Shown here piece after piece: positions 1 to 11,029 of a DNA stretch of 64,000 bases. Position 1 is the stretch's first letter, and each line of letters begins with the position of its first letter. Below the pieces are notes generated by a model that did no database searches, was not told the origin of the DNA, and was given only the letters and a program-made list of their open reading frames with translations. The DNA comes from Delphinus delphis (Eukaryota; Chordata; Mammalia; Artiodactyla; Delphinidae): the NCBI RefSeq assembly GCF_949987515.2, contig NC_082701.1, forward strand, positions 33,497,755 to 33,561,754, read 5' to 3'. The position numbers and the translations under genes are program-made.

Positions 1-29
1 CGCGTACCGCAAAAATAAAAAAAAAAAAA
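1..29 (+). mobile_element. 3' tail of a CHR SINE cut by the window edge
   Basis: The window opens with cgcgtaccgc followed by an A-rich run, identical to the tail of the complete copies at 23593 and 32592. The body lies outside the window. Confidence 0.75.
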
Positions 30-1684
30 TAGTAGTATTGCAATGTTGAATTAAAATGATCCCATTCCTCGAGAAGATCTGCCCTTTGAGATTTTGATCT
101 ACCCCTTAGCATGGATAATCAAGGACAGACCACACCTCTTTCTCAGGACACTGCTTCCTGAAGCATCAGTGCAAATTCATAACACCTTATGGGGTGAAAG
201 CTGTGTCCAACCAACCAAATCAACTAGGAGGCATCCAGCTTCCAAAGCTCTGAGGTTCCATTCCAGGCAGGTCAATCACTAAGGTCCTTTCAGATTTAAT
301 TCCAGGGCAGCAGAGGCTGCCAGTGCCCTGTACTCTAGTAACCCACAAACCCAGGTGAGTTCAAGGAAAGTTCTAATAATAACATCTCCCAGCTTAAGAC
401 ATTCTACTTTGGAAATTTTCCAAGAGCCTTCATGGCTATCACCCCGCTTTCTTTTTCAGTTTTCTTGGGAGGCCATTTGGTGGCAAATAACATAACTCCT
501 ATGCTACAGTTGAAGAAAGTGAACCTCTTAGGAGGGAAATAATAACCCAAGATCACACGGTGAAACGGACAGCAAGCCAGGACCTGCACCTGGGCAAAAA
601 TACCTTCTGAAAGTCTGCTTCACCAAGTCTTCTATGAAGCATCAGCTGCTCTTTATTTAAGTCTGGGGGAAAATTAAATTTGGGAAAAAAGAATAGAAGC
701 ATAATTAAAGGATCTGGCAAGAGAATATAAAACCCGGAGGGAGCAACTCATTCCTCTGTGCCTTTTTTTTTAGCTGCTTGAGCACACATATGATTTTTTC
801 TTATTTCTTATTCCCAAATGTTCTTTTTTTTTTTTTTTTAATAAGTGAAATCTTAAATCACTGAAGCCCAAACCCTTCAGCACCTGACTTTCTTGGGGCC
901 TGACCTTCCCTTGATTCTCTCTGCTGAGGGCTGCCCAAGCCACTCAGCCCTATCCTTTCAATGTTTTAAATTTTTCATTATGGAAAATTACATATGTATA
1001 CAAAAGTACACAGCAACTCAACTCTAAACAGAAAGACAAATAGTGCAAAATAAAAATCCTAGGCCTAAGTATGTGTTTTCATCTCAGGAAATCATTAGCC
1101 CATTTTTCTTCAACTACACTGAGGCAGCATGAACTCAAGGTCCGAAGGAAAATGTCTGCACCCAGCTTTTCCTCTTCTGAACTGCATGGCTTTTGGAAAG
1201 TCACTCTGAGGCTTGGTTTCTTCACTTGCAAAATAGGAGTAATAAAGCCAACCCCACAGAATGGCTATGACAATGAAATGAGATAATGTCCGGGAATATG
1301 TTTGGCAAGTTACGAAATGCTCTTAAACTGCAAAGAGCTATTATGTATCTTTCACAGGGCCCTTGGAACATCGCCAAGGTGTATGCAAAAGTGTAGTTAA
1401 TGTGCTCAGGAACGTAGACAGAGGTTTGTGGGACAGGAGCTCTGTCTGTCATGCCCGCCCTCTATTTGGACTTGGTCCTGAACTGGTCATCTTGTGATAT
1501 TTTGCTTTTCACCCATTTGACCAGCAGCCTTGCTGCCCACTACTACTTTTCCTTCTCACTTCAAGGATAATTTGTCCATCAGTCTTGTCTTCCCAACTTT
1601 ACCTAGGTTTCTCTTGTCCGCAATTCTGTTTTTCCACCCAGACTAGACCAACTCAGATTGCCTTTGTTTAGAAAGACCTCTTCT
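30..1684. other. Intergenic, mostly old repeat or unique DNA
   Basis: No gene is seen. A diverged MIR-like piece may lie at 495-600 and a clearer MIR at about 1130-1425. A T13 run is at about 826-839. The remaining sequence shows no recognisable element. Confidence 0.5.
1130..1425 (+). repeat. MIR SINE
   Basis: The wording 'gaggcttggtttcttcacttgcaaaatagg' split by small changes, then 'gaaatgagataatgt', follows the MIR consensus (cctcagtttcctcatctgtaaaatgg ... aaatgag). Edges are approximate. Confidence 0.6.
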
Positions 1685-1812
1685 GGGACTTCCCTGGTGG
1701 TCCAGTATTTAAGACTCCGTGCTTCCACTACAGGGGGCATGGGTTTGATCCCTGGTCAGGGAACTAAGATCCCACATGCTGTGTGGCACGGCCAAAAAAA
1801 AAAAAGAAAAAA
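1685..1812 (+). mobile_element. Short CHR-type SINE with target-site duplication
   Basis: The head 'gggacttccctggtggtcca', a B-box-like 'gggtttgatccctgg' and an A-rich tail after 'ggcacggcc' define a short-form CHR element of about 128 bp. The flanks ttagaaagacctcttc (1668) and ttagaaagatctcttc (1813) are the duplicated target. Confidence 0.9.
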
Positions 1813-1829
1813 TTAGAAAGATCTCTTCC

Positions 1830-3337
1830 AAGTGGCACCTGTGATCCTCATATTCCAGTAATATTCTGATTGGCAGTACCTCCTTCCAGTAGTCACGACC
1901 CAGGCAGCAAGCATCGTGGGCTTAGAAAGGATGGCAGGGAAAGAAGATCCCTTTTGCACACTCAGCCTCTCTCCTGTGTGTTGAGGACGGACCCCAATCT
2001 GCTTAGAAGGTGGTTTAGGGACCAATGGTGAACAAGATGAAATCCATGACCTCATGAAGCTCATATTCCAGAAAGGGAGCTGACTATAAATGAGGAAACA
2101 TACAAATAAATAATAAGCAAAGTAAAAAATAAATAGTAGTTCAAATTGTGTAAGAGATAATGCAGAGAGACTGGAGCAAGAGACTGGAGGTAGGGGCAGC
2201 TAATTAATATAGGATGGCCAAGGTCATGAGTTGTGGCTTTAGTTTTGTAAGTGCCCTCCCCACCCTGCCTCATCATGAACAAGGAAGCTAAGAGCTCCAC
2301 TAGCTGCTGGCAGCCATCCCATACCCTAAAAGGTGCTAGTTATAGGATAACACCATCACTATAGATAACAGAAAAAGGAAACATTGTATCCTTGGTGCTG
2401 TGGTTAAGCCAATGTATCATTGAACCCTGAAGCCCACCTAACTCTGGACATCCTAGTTAGGTGAGCCAACAGCTTGTCCAGGACATTTTGATTTGGGTTT
2501 TCAATGCCCAACAGCCAAAGTCATCATGACTAATGAATGCCTCTTGTGGGTTATAATCCCCATACAAGCAGCTTATCCATCCAGCCATGTGCAGCTCTTC
2601 AAAGCCATGAAGGTTCTGACAAACCTGAGTTTCTCCACTTCTTACTTTTCCAGGGATGCCATTACCCAGGTAAGGCACTTCTTCACGTGCCTGACATAGT
2701 AATGATACTTGACAAATGTCTGTGGAGATGAACGGAGTGAATAAGCCGGAGCGCTGCTTAAAAAGGGATGACACACAGGAAGCCCTAGTCTCCCAAAGCC
2801 AAAGACGTTCCAAAATAAAACGTCGCAGCCCTTTCTAGGTCACAGAAAGCTTTCATATACCTTCTACCCTTTCACCTTGTACTACCCCAGGGGCCATCAT
2901 TATCGTCAGTTTATGGATAAAGAAGTAAGGAATGAGAAAGGTCAAGTCAAGGAGCATGGCAATCAGGTGATACTCAAAGGTACTCTGACTCCCAGTTTCC
3001 CACTCTTTTCTGGATTCTGAAAATAAGCTGGTTCATGAAGTATATATTCAGGCTCCAGGAACAACCAAAGAGATGTTCATAGCCTTATTGACCTTGGAGA
3101 GCAAAGATTCTGGAGATGGTGGTGTGGAAAATGTGTTTATCCAGAATCAGCCAGGCATGGAAGGGACCACATGTTTGTGATAGGAACACAAGAGCGCTTT
3201 TCTGTGTTACTTCAACCAAAGCTGACTGAATCCCTCTTGACTCATGGGAAAGTAGGATAAAGGCTTATACAGCAGCTGCCTCCCACCACCACCCTAACAA
3301 TGCCAGCAATAAGTTTACAGCACTTTTTTTCATTGTG
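1830..3337. other. Intergenic with old L2- and MIR-like fragments
   Basis: An L2-like segment in minus orientation lies at about 2020-2230 ('catgaagctcatattcca ... aaataaataataag'), and a weak MIR-like segment at 2865-3000. I see no exon or gene in the rest. Confidence 0.4.
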
Positions 3338-3350
3338 CAATTCATCTTTT

Positions 3351-3444
3351 TTTTTTTTGGCCATACCGTGCAACATGTGGATCGAACCCATGCCCCCCGC
3401 GGTGGAAGCATGGGATCTTAACCACTGGACTGCCAGGGAAGTCC
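3351..3444 (-). mobile_element. Short CHR-type SINE
   Basis: A T-run followed by 'ggccataccgtgcaac', 'gatcgaaccc' and 'ccagggaagtccc' is the reverse complement of the short CHR form. Flanks caattcatctttt (3338) and caattaatctttt (3445) are a target-site duplication with one mismatch. Confidence 0.88.
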
Positions 3445-3472
3445 CAATTAATCTTTTTAAAAAATTCATTTC

Positions 3473-3773
3473 TACAAATGACCCAATTTCGTTCCTTTTT
3501 TTTTTCTTTCTTTTTTTTCTGTAGAGACGTGGATGGATCTAGAGACTGTCATACAGAGTGAAGTAAGTCAGAAAGAGAAAAACAAATATCGTATATTAAC
3601 GCATATATGTGGAACCTAGAAAAATGGTACAGATGAACCGGTTTGCAGGGCAACAATAGAGACACAGATGTAGAGAGCAAATGTATGGACACCAAGGCGG
3701 GAAAGTGGCGAGGGTGGTGGTGGTGTGATGAATTGGGAGATTGGGATTAAAGTCATTTATTTTTAACAACAAC
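3473..3773 (+). mobile_element. Short L1 fragment with 5' inversion
   Basis: The main part, from 'agacgtggatggatctagag' (about 3524), is L1 3' UTR sequence in plus orientation. The preceding segment 'ctacaaatgacccaatttcg' (3473 onward) is L1 in the opposite orientation; its reverse complement joins to the plus part as in the intact copy at 7400-7440. The whole is bounded by the exact 14-mer aaaaaattcatttc at 3459-3472 and 3774-3787. The 3' end is also short, ending in an AAC/A tract before the normal L1 end. Confidence 0.82.
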
Positions 3774-3835
3774 AAAAAATTCATTTCATTTCCCATAAAC
3801 TTTTAATTTTTTTAACTTTTTTAATTTTTTTATTT

Positions 3836-4030
3836 TTTGCGGTATGCGGGCCTCTCACTGTTGTGGCCTCTCCCGTTGCGGAGCACAGGCTCCGGACGTG
3901 CAGGCTCAGTGGCCATGGCTCACGGGCCTAGCCGCTCCGCGGCATGTGGGATCTTCCCGGACCGGGGCACGAGCCCGTGTCCCCTGCATTGGCAGGCGGA
4001 CTCTCAACCACTGCGCCACCAGGGAAGCCC
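3836..4030 (-). mobile_element. CHR SINE, full length
   Basis: Reverse complement of the CHR form: 'gcggtatgcgggcctctcac' at one end and 'gcgccaccagggaagccc' at the other, with a T-rich tail to the left (about 3810-3835). Long open frames through it (for example 3837-4283) merely read the SINE. Confidence 0.93.
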
Positions 4031-6244
4031 AGGGGTTATGGGTTTTGAGAGGGAGATCGACGGAGGTGAAGTGCTGTTCTCATCACATCATACCAGGGGT
4101 GCCTACTATCCACACGACCTACAACTGCTTATGCTGGCCTGGGTCACCTGGCTGAGGCAGTGCCTGTCAGCTTTCTCCACTGTCAAGTTACCCTTTTTCC
4201 TATCTTTCCACACTGTGCTCTTGGGAAGGAAGTCACCACGCACAGCCACACTAAGGAGCAGGGAGTCTGCTCCCTGTCCTTGAGGACAGAATATCTACAT
4301 GAATTATCTGGAATTCTGCAGGGAAAGTTAGCTATTCTTCCCATTTATTTATTCAATCCTTTATTTCTATCACTATAGAGTCATGGATATAATCCAATAC
4401 TACTTTATTTTAATTGTTCGGATTGTTCTGGCTTTGGCCATTCGGAACTCTTTCCATTGGCCGAATATACATTCTGATGTCTTTTTACCTAAGAACAATG
4501 AAGCAAAGGGGGGACAGATGTTCCCCCCACCCCATCCCCACTCCATCTCTACCACAAGTTTCTGTGTTGTTTTGGTCAAATCTCAACTTGTCTCTCTTTT
4601 TTCTTCACCTGTACAGTGCAGTTAACACACTCCTCTCCCCTTTACCTCTACTATGGCTGTGAAGCAAAAGTGAGACAGTACGTAGGAAAGGACTCTAGAA
4701 AATTAAAAACAAACCATGCAAATACATTTTAAATCTCCTTTCCCCTCCTAACTCACTCTGTAAAGCTTCACAGTTCAAGAACTCGATAAATATTTTCTGA
4801 GTGAATGAATGAGTGAGCAAATGAAAGAATGCACACACACTTCCTGAGCTGTGACAACAGGTGAGCAAATGGAAAAGACACGACACAGCCCAGGTGTGCC
4901 AGGCAAACATACCTCCACCTCGTCTCATTTCAGAGCAAACTTATCAGTTGGACCTATGATGTGCAGACCCTGGGCTTGGGGAGAGCAGGGATGCACGAGA
5001 CACAAAACATACCATGAAGGAGTTTACAGTCTAGCAGGAATCCAGGCACACAAACAACTGTCCACAGAGGATGTGATATATCTCATGGATGCCAGAAACA
5101 CATCCCTACTTTGTTATTTTCTGTAATTTGACTTCATCTCTATAAAAGTCTCCATCCCCCGCCTCACTCACTTCTGACTGAATTCCTAGTCAAGCCAATT
5201 CCAAGCTGTCCCAGTCAATCCCGTGTTTTCTACTTTTCCTTCCTAGCACTTCCTAGGACTGTGTCTGAGTTCTAAGCATCATATGCTGAGTGGGCATTAG
5301 AGGTTGGGGGGGCATCAGACGCCTGGGTGGCACTTGTCACTATTGTGCTGGCCTCCACCTGATCCCCAGGTGTGGTTTCCTGACCATCTGCTTCATTGTG
5401 ACACAGACACCATCAGGGTCTACCAGGTGGCTGTCTCTCTCAATCCTTCTTGGACACACAGGGCAATTTAGAATTCTCCCATGCTCCTGTGAGCCTAGGA
5501 AACTGTGTGTGGCTGCTTTGGACTCTCTCTACTCTCAGCCTCTGGCATAATAATCTCTACCTACTGCTCTCATGCCACAGGGGTATAAGGAACACCTGCA
5601 TGCTGGGTCCCAGGCCCAGGGCAGGGCTCCCCTACTCCTGGATACTCACACTCACCTGGGGACATTCATCTCACCCCCCTTGAAGCTGACTCTGGGGAGG
5701 GGGGGTGGTCCCTTCTCAGGTACACTCACCATCTGCTTTCTTGTTTTCCTTCCAACCTTCTAATGTTCTTCCCCTTGGGAGATGGAGATGGGCAGGGGGA
5801 ACCCAGCTCAGCAAGTATCCTGAGCTAAATCACTACAGCTTACAACTGGATTACGACGGTGATCTTAACACCCAATAATTTGACAATGTTGTTCTTGCTT
5901 TTTAGTCCCACCTTGAACTCCAAAGACCTTTTATGTAGCGGCCTGTGTACAGAAAGATCTCAAGACGGTAAAAGAAGGTTTGGAGGGGGAAAGGCCATAT
6001 GTAGCAGCTGGGTAACACCCAACACCAATGAGAGTGCAAGGTGGCATCTTCTCCCTCTAGGAACATAATGTGATGAAGAGACAGGACGAGGCAGCCCATG
6101 TCTTCATCCACGCTTCATACACACACTTCACTCCTCACCTGCCTCCCCAGGCTGTGTAGACTCCTGCATAAAGGAGGTGTTTCCTCTCTTCTTGTCTGTG
6201 TTGGTGACCTTCTGAGGTTAAATGACAATAGAACCATAGGTGTG
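4031..6244. other. Intergenic with weak old L1/L2 pieces
   Basis: At 4375-4500 'ataatccaatactactttat ... gctttggccattcggaactc' resembles the 3' region of old mammalian L1 (low certainty). L2 3'-end wording 'gataaatattttctgagtga' is at about 4720-4860, and an L2-like minus piece at 4930-5080. I recognise nothing in 5100-6240. Confidence 0.4.
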
Positions 6245-6420
6245 CTTTACTCAGCATAGTCTACCAAGCATTTTACAACCTTTAGTTCATTAGGTTATCA
6301 CATCCCCATTTTACGGAAAGGGACACCAAGGTTCAGAGAGGTTAAGGGATTTGGTCTGGGCAAACCAGAGAAAGATAACAATCATCAGGGCTTACAGTCT
6401 TCTGTTTCTAAATCCTTTGT
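6245..6420 (-). repeat. MIR SINE
   Basis: The segment 'catccccattttacgg ... ttcagagaggttaaggg' is the complement-orientation MIR core. It lies just upstream of the U6-L1 insertion. Confidence 0.7.
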
Positions 6421-6487
6421 GAAGGGTGCACTCATAGGAGTGCCCCATCACCTTGCAGTAAGAACAAATGGCAAAGTGAAAAGCCCA

Positions 6488-6594
6488 GTGCTTGCTTTGA
6501 CAGCACATATACTAAAATTGGAACAATACAGAGAAGATTAGCATGGCCCCTGCGCAAGGATGACACCCGAATTCGTGAAGCGTTCCATATTTTT
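6488..6594 (+). pseudogene. U6 snRNA retrocopy (full length, 5' half of a U6-L1 chimera)
   Basis: The 107 bases match spliceosomal U6 snRNA end to end, from GTGCTTGCTTTGACAGCAC through the conserved ACAGAGAAGATTAGCATGG core to CGTTCCATATTTTT. Differences from the consensus I remember are few: changes in the 5' stem (gcttcggc here gctttgac), one G-to-A in 'ggaacaatac', and 'acccgaattc' for 'acgcaaattc'. Upstream there is no proximal sequence element or TATA box at the spacing U6 genes use; instead a target-site duplication ends two bases before the first U6 base. The copy is therefore a retrotransposed pseudogene. It runs without a gap into L1 sequence of the same orientation. Confidence 0.93.
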
Positions 6595-7867
6595 AAGACC
6601 TAAATGTAAGGCCAGACACTATAAAACTCTTAGAGGAAAACATAGGCAGAACACTCTATGACATAAATCACAGCAAGATCCTTTTTGACCCACCTCCTAG
6701 AGAAGTGGAAATAAAAATAAACAAATGGGACCTAATGAAACTTAAAAGGTTTTGCACAGCAAAGGAAACCATAAACAAGACAAAGAGACAAGCCCCAGAA
6801 TGGGAGAAAATATTGGCAAACGAGGAAACTGACAAAGGATTAATCTCCAAAATATACAAGCAGCTCATGCAGCTCAATATCAAAAAAACAAACAACCCAA
6901 TCCAAAAATGGGCAGAAGACCTAAACTGACATTTCTCCAAAGAAGACATACAGGTTGCCAACAAACACACGGAAGGATGCTCAACATCACTAATCATTAG
7001 AGAAATGCAAATCAAAACTACAATGAGGTGTCACCTCACACCAGTCAGAATGGCCATCGTCAAAAAATGTATAAACAATAAATGCTAGAGAGGGTGTGGA
7101 GAAAAGGGAACCCTCTTACACTGTTGGTGGGAATGTAAATTGATACAGCCACTACAGAGAACAGCATGGAGGTTCCTTAAAAAACCAAAAGTAGAACTAC
7201 CATACGACCCAGCAATCCCACTACTGGGCATATACCCTGAGAAATACATAATTCAAAAAGAGTCATGTACCAAAATGTTCACTGCAGCTCCATTTACAAT
7301 AGCCAGGACATGGAAGCAACCTAAGTGTCCATCAACAGATGAATGGATAGAAAAGATGTGACACATATGTACAATGGAATATTACTCAGCCATAAAAAGA
7401 AACGAAATTGAGTTATTTGTAGTGAGGTGGATGGACCTAGAGTCTGTCATACAGAGTGAAGTAAGTCAGAAAGAGAAAAACAAATACTGTATGCTAACGC
7501 ATGTATATGGAATCTAAAAAAAAAACATTCTGAAGAACCTAGGGGCAGGACAGGATAAAGGCCAGGTGTAGGGAATGGACTTGAGGACACGGGTTGGGGG
7601 AAGGGTAAGCTGGGACGAAGTGAGAGAGTGGCATTGACATATATACACTACCAAATGTAAAATAGACAGCTAGTGGGAAGCAACTGTATAGCACAGGGAG
7701 ATCAGCTTGGTGCTTTGTGACCACCTAGAGGCATGGGAGGGAGACGCAAGAGGGAGGAGATATGGGGATATATGTATACGTATAGCTGATTCACTTTGTT
7801 ATACAGCAGAAAATAACACAACATTGTAAAGCAATTATACTCCAGTAAAGATGTTAAAAAAAAAAAT
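6595..7867 (+). mobile_element. 5'-truncated L1 (ORF2 C-terminus and 3' UTR), 3' half of the U6-L1 chimera
   Basis: L1 sequence begins at the first base after the U6 T-run. Broken frames carry typical L1 ORF2 C-terminal wording: [17 protein letters not shown] and [12 protein letters not shown] at 6705-6929, and [15 protein letters not shown] at 7140-7361, with stops between them. Then come L1 3' UTR sequence and an A-run at about 7855-7866. The 11-base direct repeat agtgaaaagcc occurs at 6475-6485 before U6 and at 7868-7878 after the A-run, so U6 and L1 arrived as one insertion. No protein can be made. Confidence 0.92.
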
Positions 7868-8140
7868 AGTGAAAAGCCTATCTCTTTCCTTCAGCTTTGG
7901 GGAAATTGCCATGATGTGACAATTACAAGAGCACTACTTCTTCAGTGACAGTGAACTGCTGCCCTTCAGGTCCATGGAGGGGAGTATGTGATAACAAAAG
8001 GGTGTAAATTTGGGTATTAATCATGTGTTCATTCAACAACATTTATTAATGTCTATTAGTGATGGTGTTCTAGGTGCTAGGGATAAAAAAGATGAATAAC
8101 AAGATTTTAGGAGTTCACTCCCTAGTAACAAGAGACACAT

Positions 8141-8250
8141 ACACATGTATATATATAACTGAATCACTTTGCTGTACACCTGAAACTAACACAATATTGT
8201 TACTCAACTCTACTCCAATATAAAATAATTTTTTTAAAAATCTCAAAAAA
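8141..8250 (+). mobile_element. Very short 5'-truncated L1
   Basis: The phrase 'actgaatcactttgctgtac' and the following A-rich end match the last 110 bases of L1 as seen at 30179-30253. Flanks aagagacacat (8130-8140) and aagagacacgt (8251-8261) form the target-site duplication. Confidence 0.82.
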
Positions 8251-8631
8251 AAGAGACACGTGAACAAATAAATAAAATTCAATAAAATTCAAATAAATTT
8301 TATATCCAAATAAAATTCAATGATTGGTCATTCCTGGGGAGGAGAGGTAGGAGGCTTAATAGAGGAGGTGCCTCTTGGGCTGACTCTAAATTTAATGAGT
8401 GGGTTTTGCCACGTGAAGAAGGAGATGAGGGACAGGGCAGTGGAGGGAGAGGAGGTTTCGTGGGGGAAGGTCCTGAGGCAGGAAATGACAAGAAATATCT
8501 CAGGAAATGTGCTTCCCTGTAATGAATCACTCTGTGCAGCAGGGATGCGACGGGGATGAGACTGGAGACCAGGGGAAGAAGCCACGTCCTGGAGGGAGGG
8601 CTGAGGGTTAGGATTTTGTCCTTTAAGCCAT

Positions 8632-9266
8632 GCTGACCGACACGGTAGCACAACCACACGTGACTATAGAGCATTTGAAATGTGGTAGCATGACTGAGAA
8701 GTTAATTTTTAATTTTAATTCATTTAAATTTTAAAGGTGTTAATTCAATTATTGAAAAATGCTTAAGTATGTTTGGAGCAACTTGGATAAGTACAACTAC
8801 TCTTTCAACTCACCTGTACATTTTATAAAATCTAAATATAAATTGAGTATTTTCAATGAAAATTTAACATCTGAATTGAGATACACCTGTAAGCATAAAA
8901 ATATATACCAGATTTCAATGATTTGGCATGAAAAAAAGAATGTAAAGTACCTCATTAATGACCCTCATATTGTTTAGATGATGAAATATTTTTGATATAT
9001 TTGATTTAATAATATATTATTTAAATTAATTTCTTTTGGAGACTTCCCTGGCCATCCAGTGCAGTGGTTAAGACTCCATGCTTTCACTGCAGGGAGCACG
9101 GGTTCGATCCCTTGTCGGGGAACTAAGATCCCTCATGCCGCATGGCCAAAAAAATAAAAGAAGAAAGGAGAGAAAGGAATTTCTTTTTTTTTAATTAAAA
9201 AATTTTCTAGTAGCCACATAAAACGATTACATATGAGCCTGCATTATATTTCCTTGGGGACGGTGC
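8632..9266 (+). mobile_element. Non-autonomous hAT-type DNA transposon (MER3-like)
   Basis: The AT-rich body and ends ('tgctgaccgacacggtagc' at left, 'cattatatttccttggggac' at right) resemble the hAT-Charlie family whose termini read about CAGCGCTGTCCAATA. The flanks ttaagcca and cttaggca are a plausible decayed 8-bp duplication. The family name is from memory and uncertain. It contains no transposase. Confidence 0.5.
9038..9177 (+). mobile_element. Short CHR-type SINE nested in the hAT-like element
   Basis: The head 'gagacttccctggccatcca', a B box 'gggttcgatccc' and an A-rich tail after 'gccgcatggcc' are clear. The target-site duplication aatttctttt is at 9028-9037 and 9178-9187. Confidence 0.88.
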
Positions 9267-9502
9267 CACTTAGGCACTGGGGGAACATTGAAGACTTTTA
9301 TGTAGGGTAGAGACATGATCAGATTTGCGTTTGGAGGGAACATTCTGGCAGGAAAGGAGAGGAAGCGTGGAGAGATCTAAGGCTGGAGAAAGGTACACGG
9401 TTAGGAAATGATTGCAATAGTTCAGCTGTGAGAAGAGGAGGGCCTGACTTAGGAGCTTTAGGAATGGAGAAATTAGAGAGATAATAAGGAAGGCCAATTT
9501 AG

Positions 9503-9935
9503 AGCGTCATCAGAATCACCTGGAGGGCTGGTTGCACCACAGATTGCTGCGTCCCAGCCCCAAAGATGCTGGTTCTGAATGAGGATGGAGTCCAAGCATA
9601 TTCATTTATTTATTTATTTTTATTATTATTATTTTTTTGTTTTTGCGGTACGCGGGCCTCTCACTGCCGTGGCCCCTCCCGCCGCGGAGCACAGGCTCCG
9701 GACGTGCAGGCTCAGCGGCCATGGCTCATGGGCCCAGCCGCTCCGCGGCTTGCGGGATCTTCCCGGACCAGGGCACGAACCCGTGTCCCCTGCATCGGCA
9801 GGCGGACTCTCAACCACTGCGCCACCAGGGAAGCCCCTAGGGAAGCCCCTAAGGAAGCCTCTAAGCATCTTTATTTCTAACTACTTTCCAGATGCTGTTG
9901 CCGCTGGTGATCTGGAGACCTTACTCCGAGAATCT
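9503..9935 (+). repeat. MER5A-type hAT element split by a CHR SINE
   Basis: The left part 'cagaatcacctggagggctg' followed by 'cacagattgctgcgtccc', and the right part 'atttctaactactttccaga', follow the MER5A consensus. The SINE at about 9612-9837 separates them. Confidence 0.75.
9612..9862 (-). mobile_element. CHR SINE with extra copies of its 5' end
   Basis: The body runs from the T-rich tail through 'gcggtacgcgggcctctc' to 'ccaccagggaagcccct'. It is followed by two more imperfect copies of the head, so 'ggaagcccct' or a variant occurs three times in 9828-9862. The target-site words 'aagcat' are at 9594 and 9863. Confidence 0.85.
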
Positions 9936-11029
9936 CCCCTCTACAGGACTTGGCCACCAATAGGATAACAGCAAGAGAGAGAGAGGGAGTGGGAGAATTC
10001 TGTGAACTGCAGGTTTCTGCCACAGCTGTCTGCGTAGATGGAAACTAGAAGAGGTGATGCTTGTTTGGGACAAAATGTTATGGGTTCAGTTTGGGATATA
10101 TTGAGTTTGAGGTCCCTTAGGAGCACCCAGGAGGAGACACCTACCTCATGAGTAACTGGATATAAGTGGGTTGGAACTCAGGAAAGAGACTGAACTGTAA
10201 TTAAAGATTTAGAAGTCCTCAGAATAGAGTTGGCAGTTAAAGCCCTAAGCATGAGTGAGGTTGCACAGAGAGACAATGGCAGAGGAGAAGGGAAAACCCA
10301 AGGGCAGATTCCCATAGTTGGAGCTATGTTTTGATCAAAAATCAGCAGTGTTCAAGAAATATAAGATAGGCATGAATTTCCACTTGCCATTTTCAACTAT
10401 ATGCCTCTTGTGTTTGATCACAGTGACCGAAGCTTAGGAAACAGTTTCAAAGAACTTTAAAATTCTTCAGAAGATTCTAATCAAAGGTTAGCTATGCTTC
10501 ATCAATGACATGACAGGCATCAAATAAAACCTTTTATTTATGAATTTCATCATGAATAAAATAGTCTTGGCCAAGACTCTCCTAAGCTTCCGTTTCTTCA
10601 TCCATTAAGCTGGGCTGCCGATTACCTTTCTCACAGAGTTTCTGGGAAAATGGGGATAATGTACGTCAAGCACAGCACCTAACTGACACGCGGGAGCATC
10701 TCACTACGGGCGGTAATTACCATTATTGCTGAGAGAACACCTTCTAGACCAGGCTGCATCACCAAGCCTATTTGGTAGGGGCCAAGGAAAGACTCACTTC
10801 AGATGGAATTCCAGCCAATGCCAAGAGAGTGATTTAGGATCAACAATAGCAATAATAGTTTCAGTATTACAATTATTGCAATTTTAGAATTCAGAGGGAA
10901 AAACAATTCTTTAGAGCAATGTGTATTCTCCATTGTTTCATTGTGTTTTTATAATTGAAGTGGAGGAAAGTAGCCTTCCTATGTGCTAGGCAAGCTGGAT
11001 ATATTATTCCATTTAATTTATCAATGTAA
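9936..11029. other. Intergenic; one MIR
   Basis: A MIR in plus orientation is visible at about 10565-10735 ('cttccgtttcttcatccatt ... gggataatgtacg'). The rest shows no gene or recognisable repeat. Confidence 0.45.

Larger units (their letters stand above)
6475..7878 (+). repeat. Target-site duplication pair bounding the U6-L1 chimera
   Basis: The exact 11-mer agtgaaaagcc is at 6475-6485 and 7868-7878. Further matching A residues precede both copies. The only sequence between the left copy and U6 is 'ca'. The arrangement (left copy, U6, L1, poly(A), right copy) is the mark of one L1-machinery insertion. Confidence 0.9.
8025..9500 (-). repeat. L2 LINE 3' region, interrupted by three later insertions
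   Basis: L2 3'-end wording in minus orientation ('cattcaacaacatttattaa ... ctaggtgctagggataaa') starts at 8025, continues at 8265-8630 ('ggtcctgaggcaggaaatga') and resumes at about 9268-9500 ('gacatgatcagatttgcgtt'). The breaks are an L1 scrap (8141-8250), a hAT-like element (about 8632-9266) and, inside that, a CHR SINE. Confidence 0.7.

Noticed and set aside
3837..4283. Repeated open frames such as 'RYAGLSLLWPLPLRSTGSG' seen at several places (also 9637, 23561, 32446, 61378)
   Set aside because: They are the reverse reading of CHR SINE copies, not a gene family.
6488..6594. Functional U6 snRNA gene
   Set aside because: It has no TATA or proximal element upstream, a target duplication ends two bases before it, and it is fused to L1.
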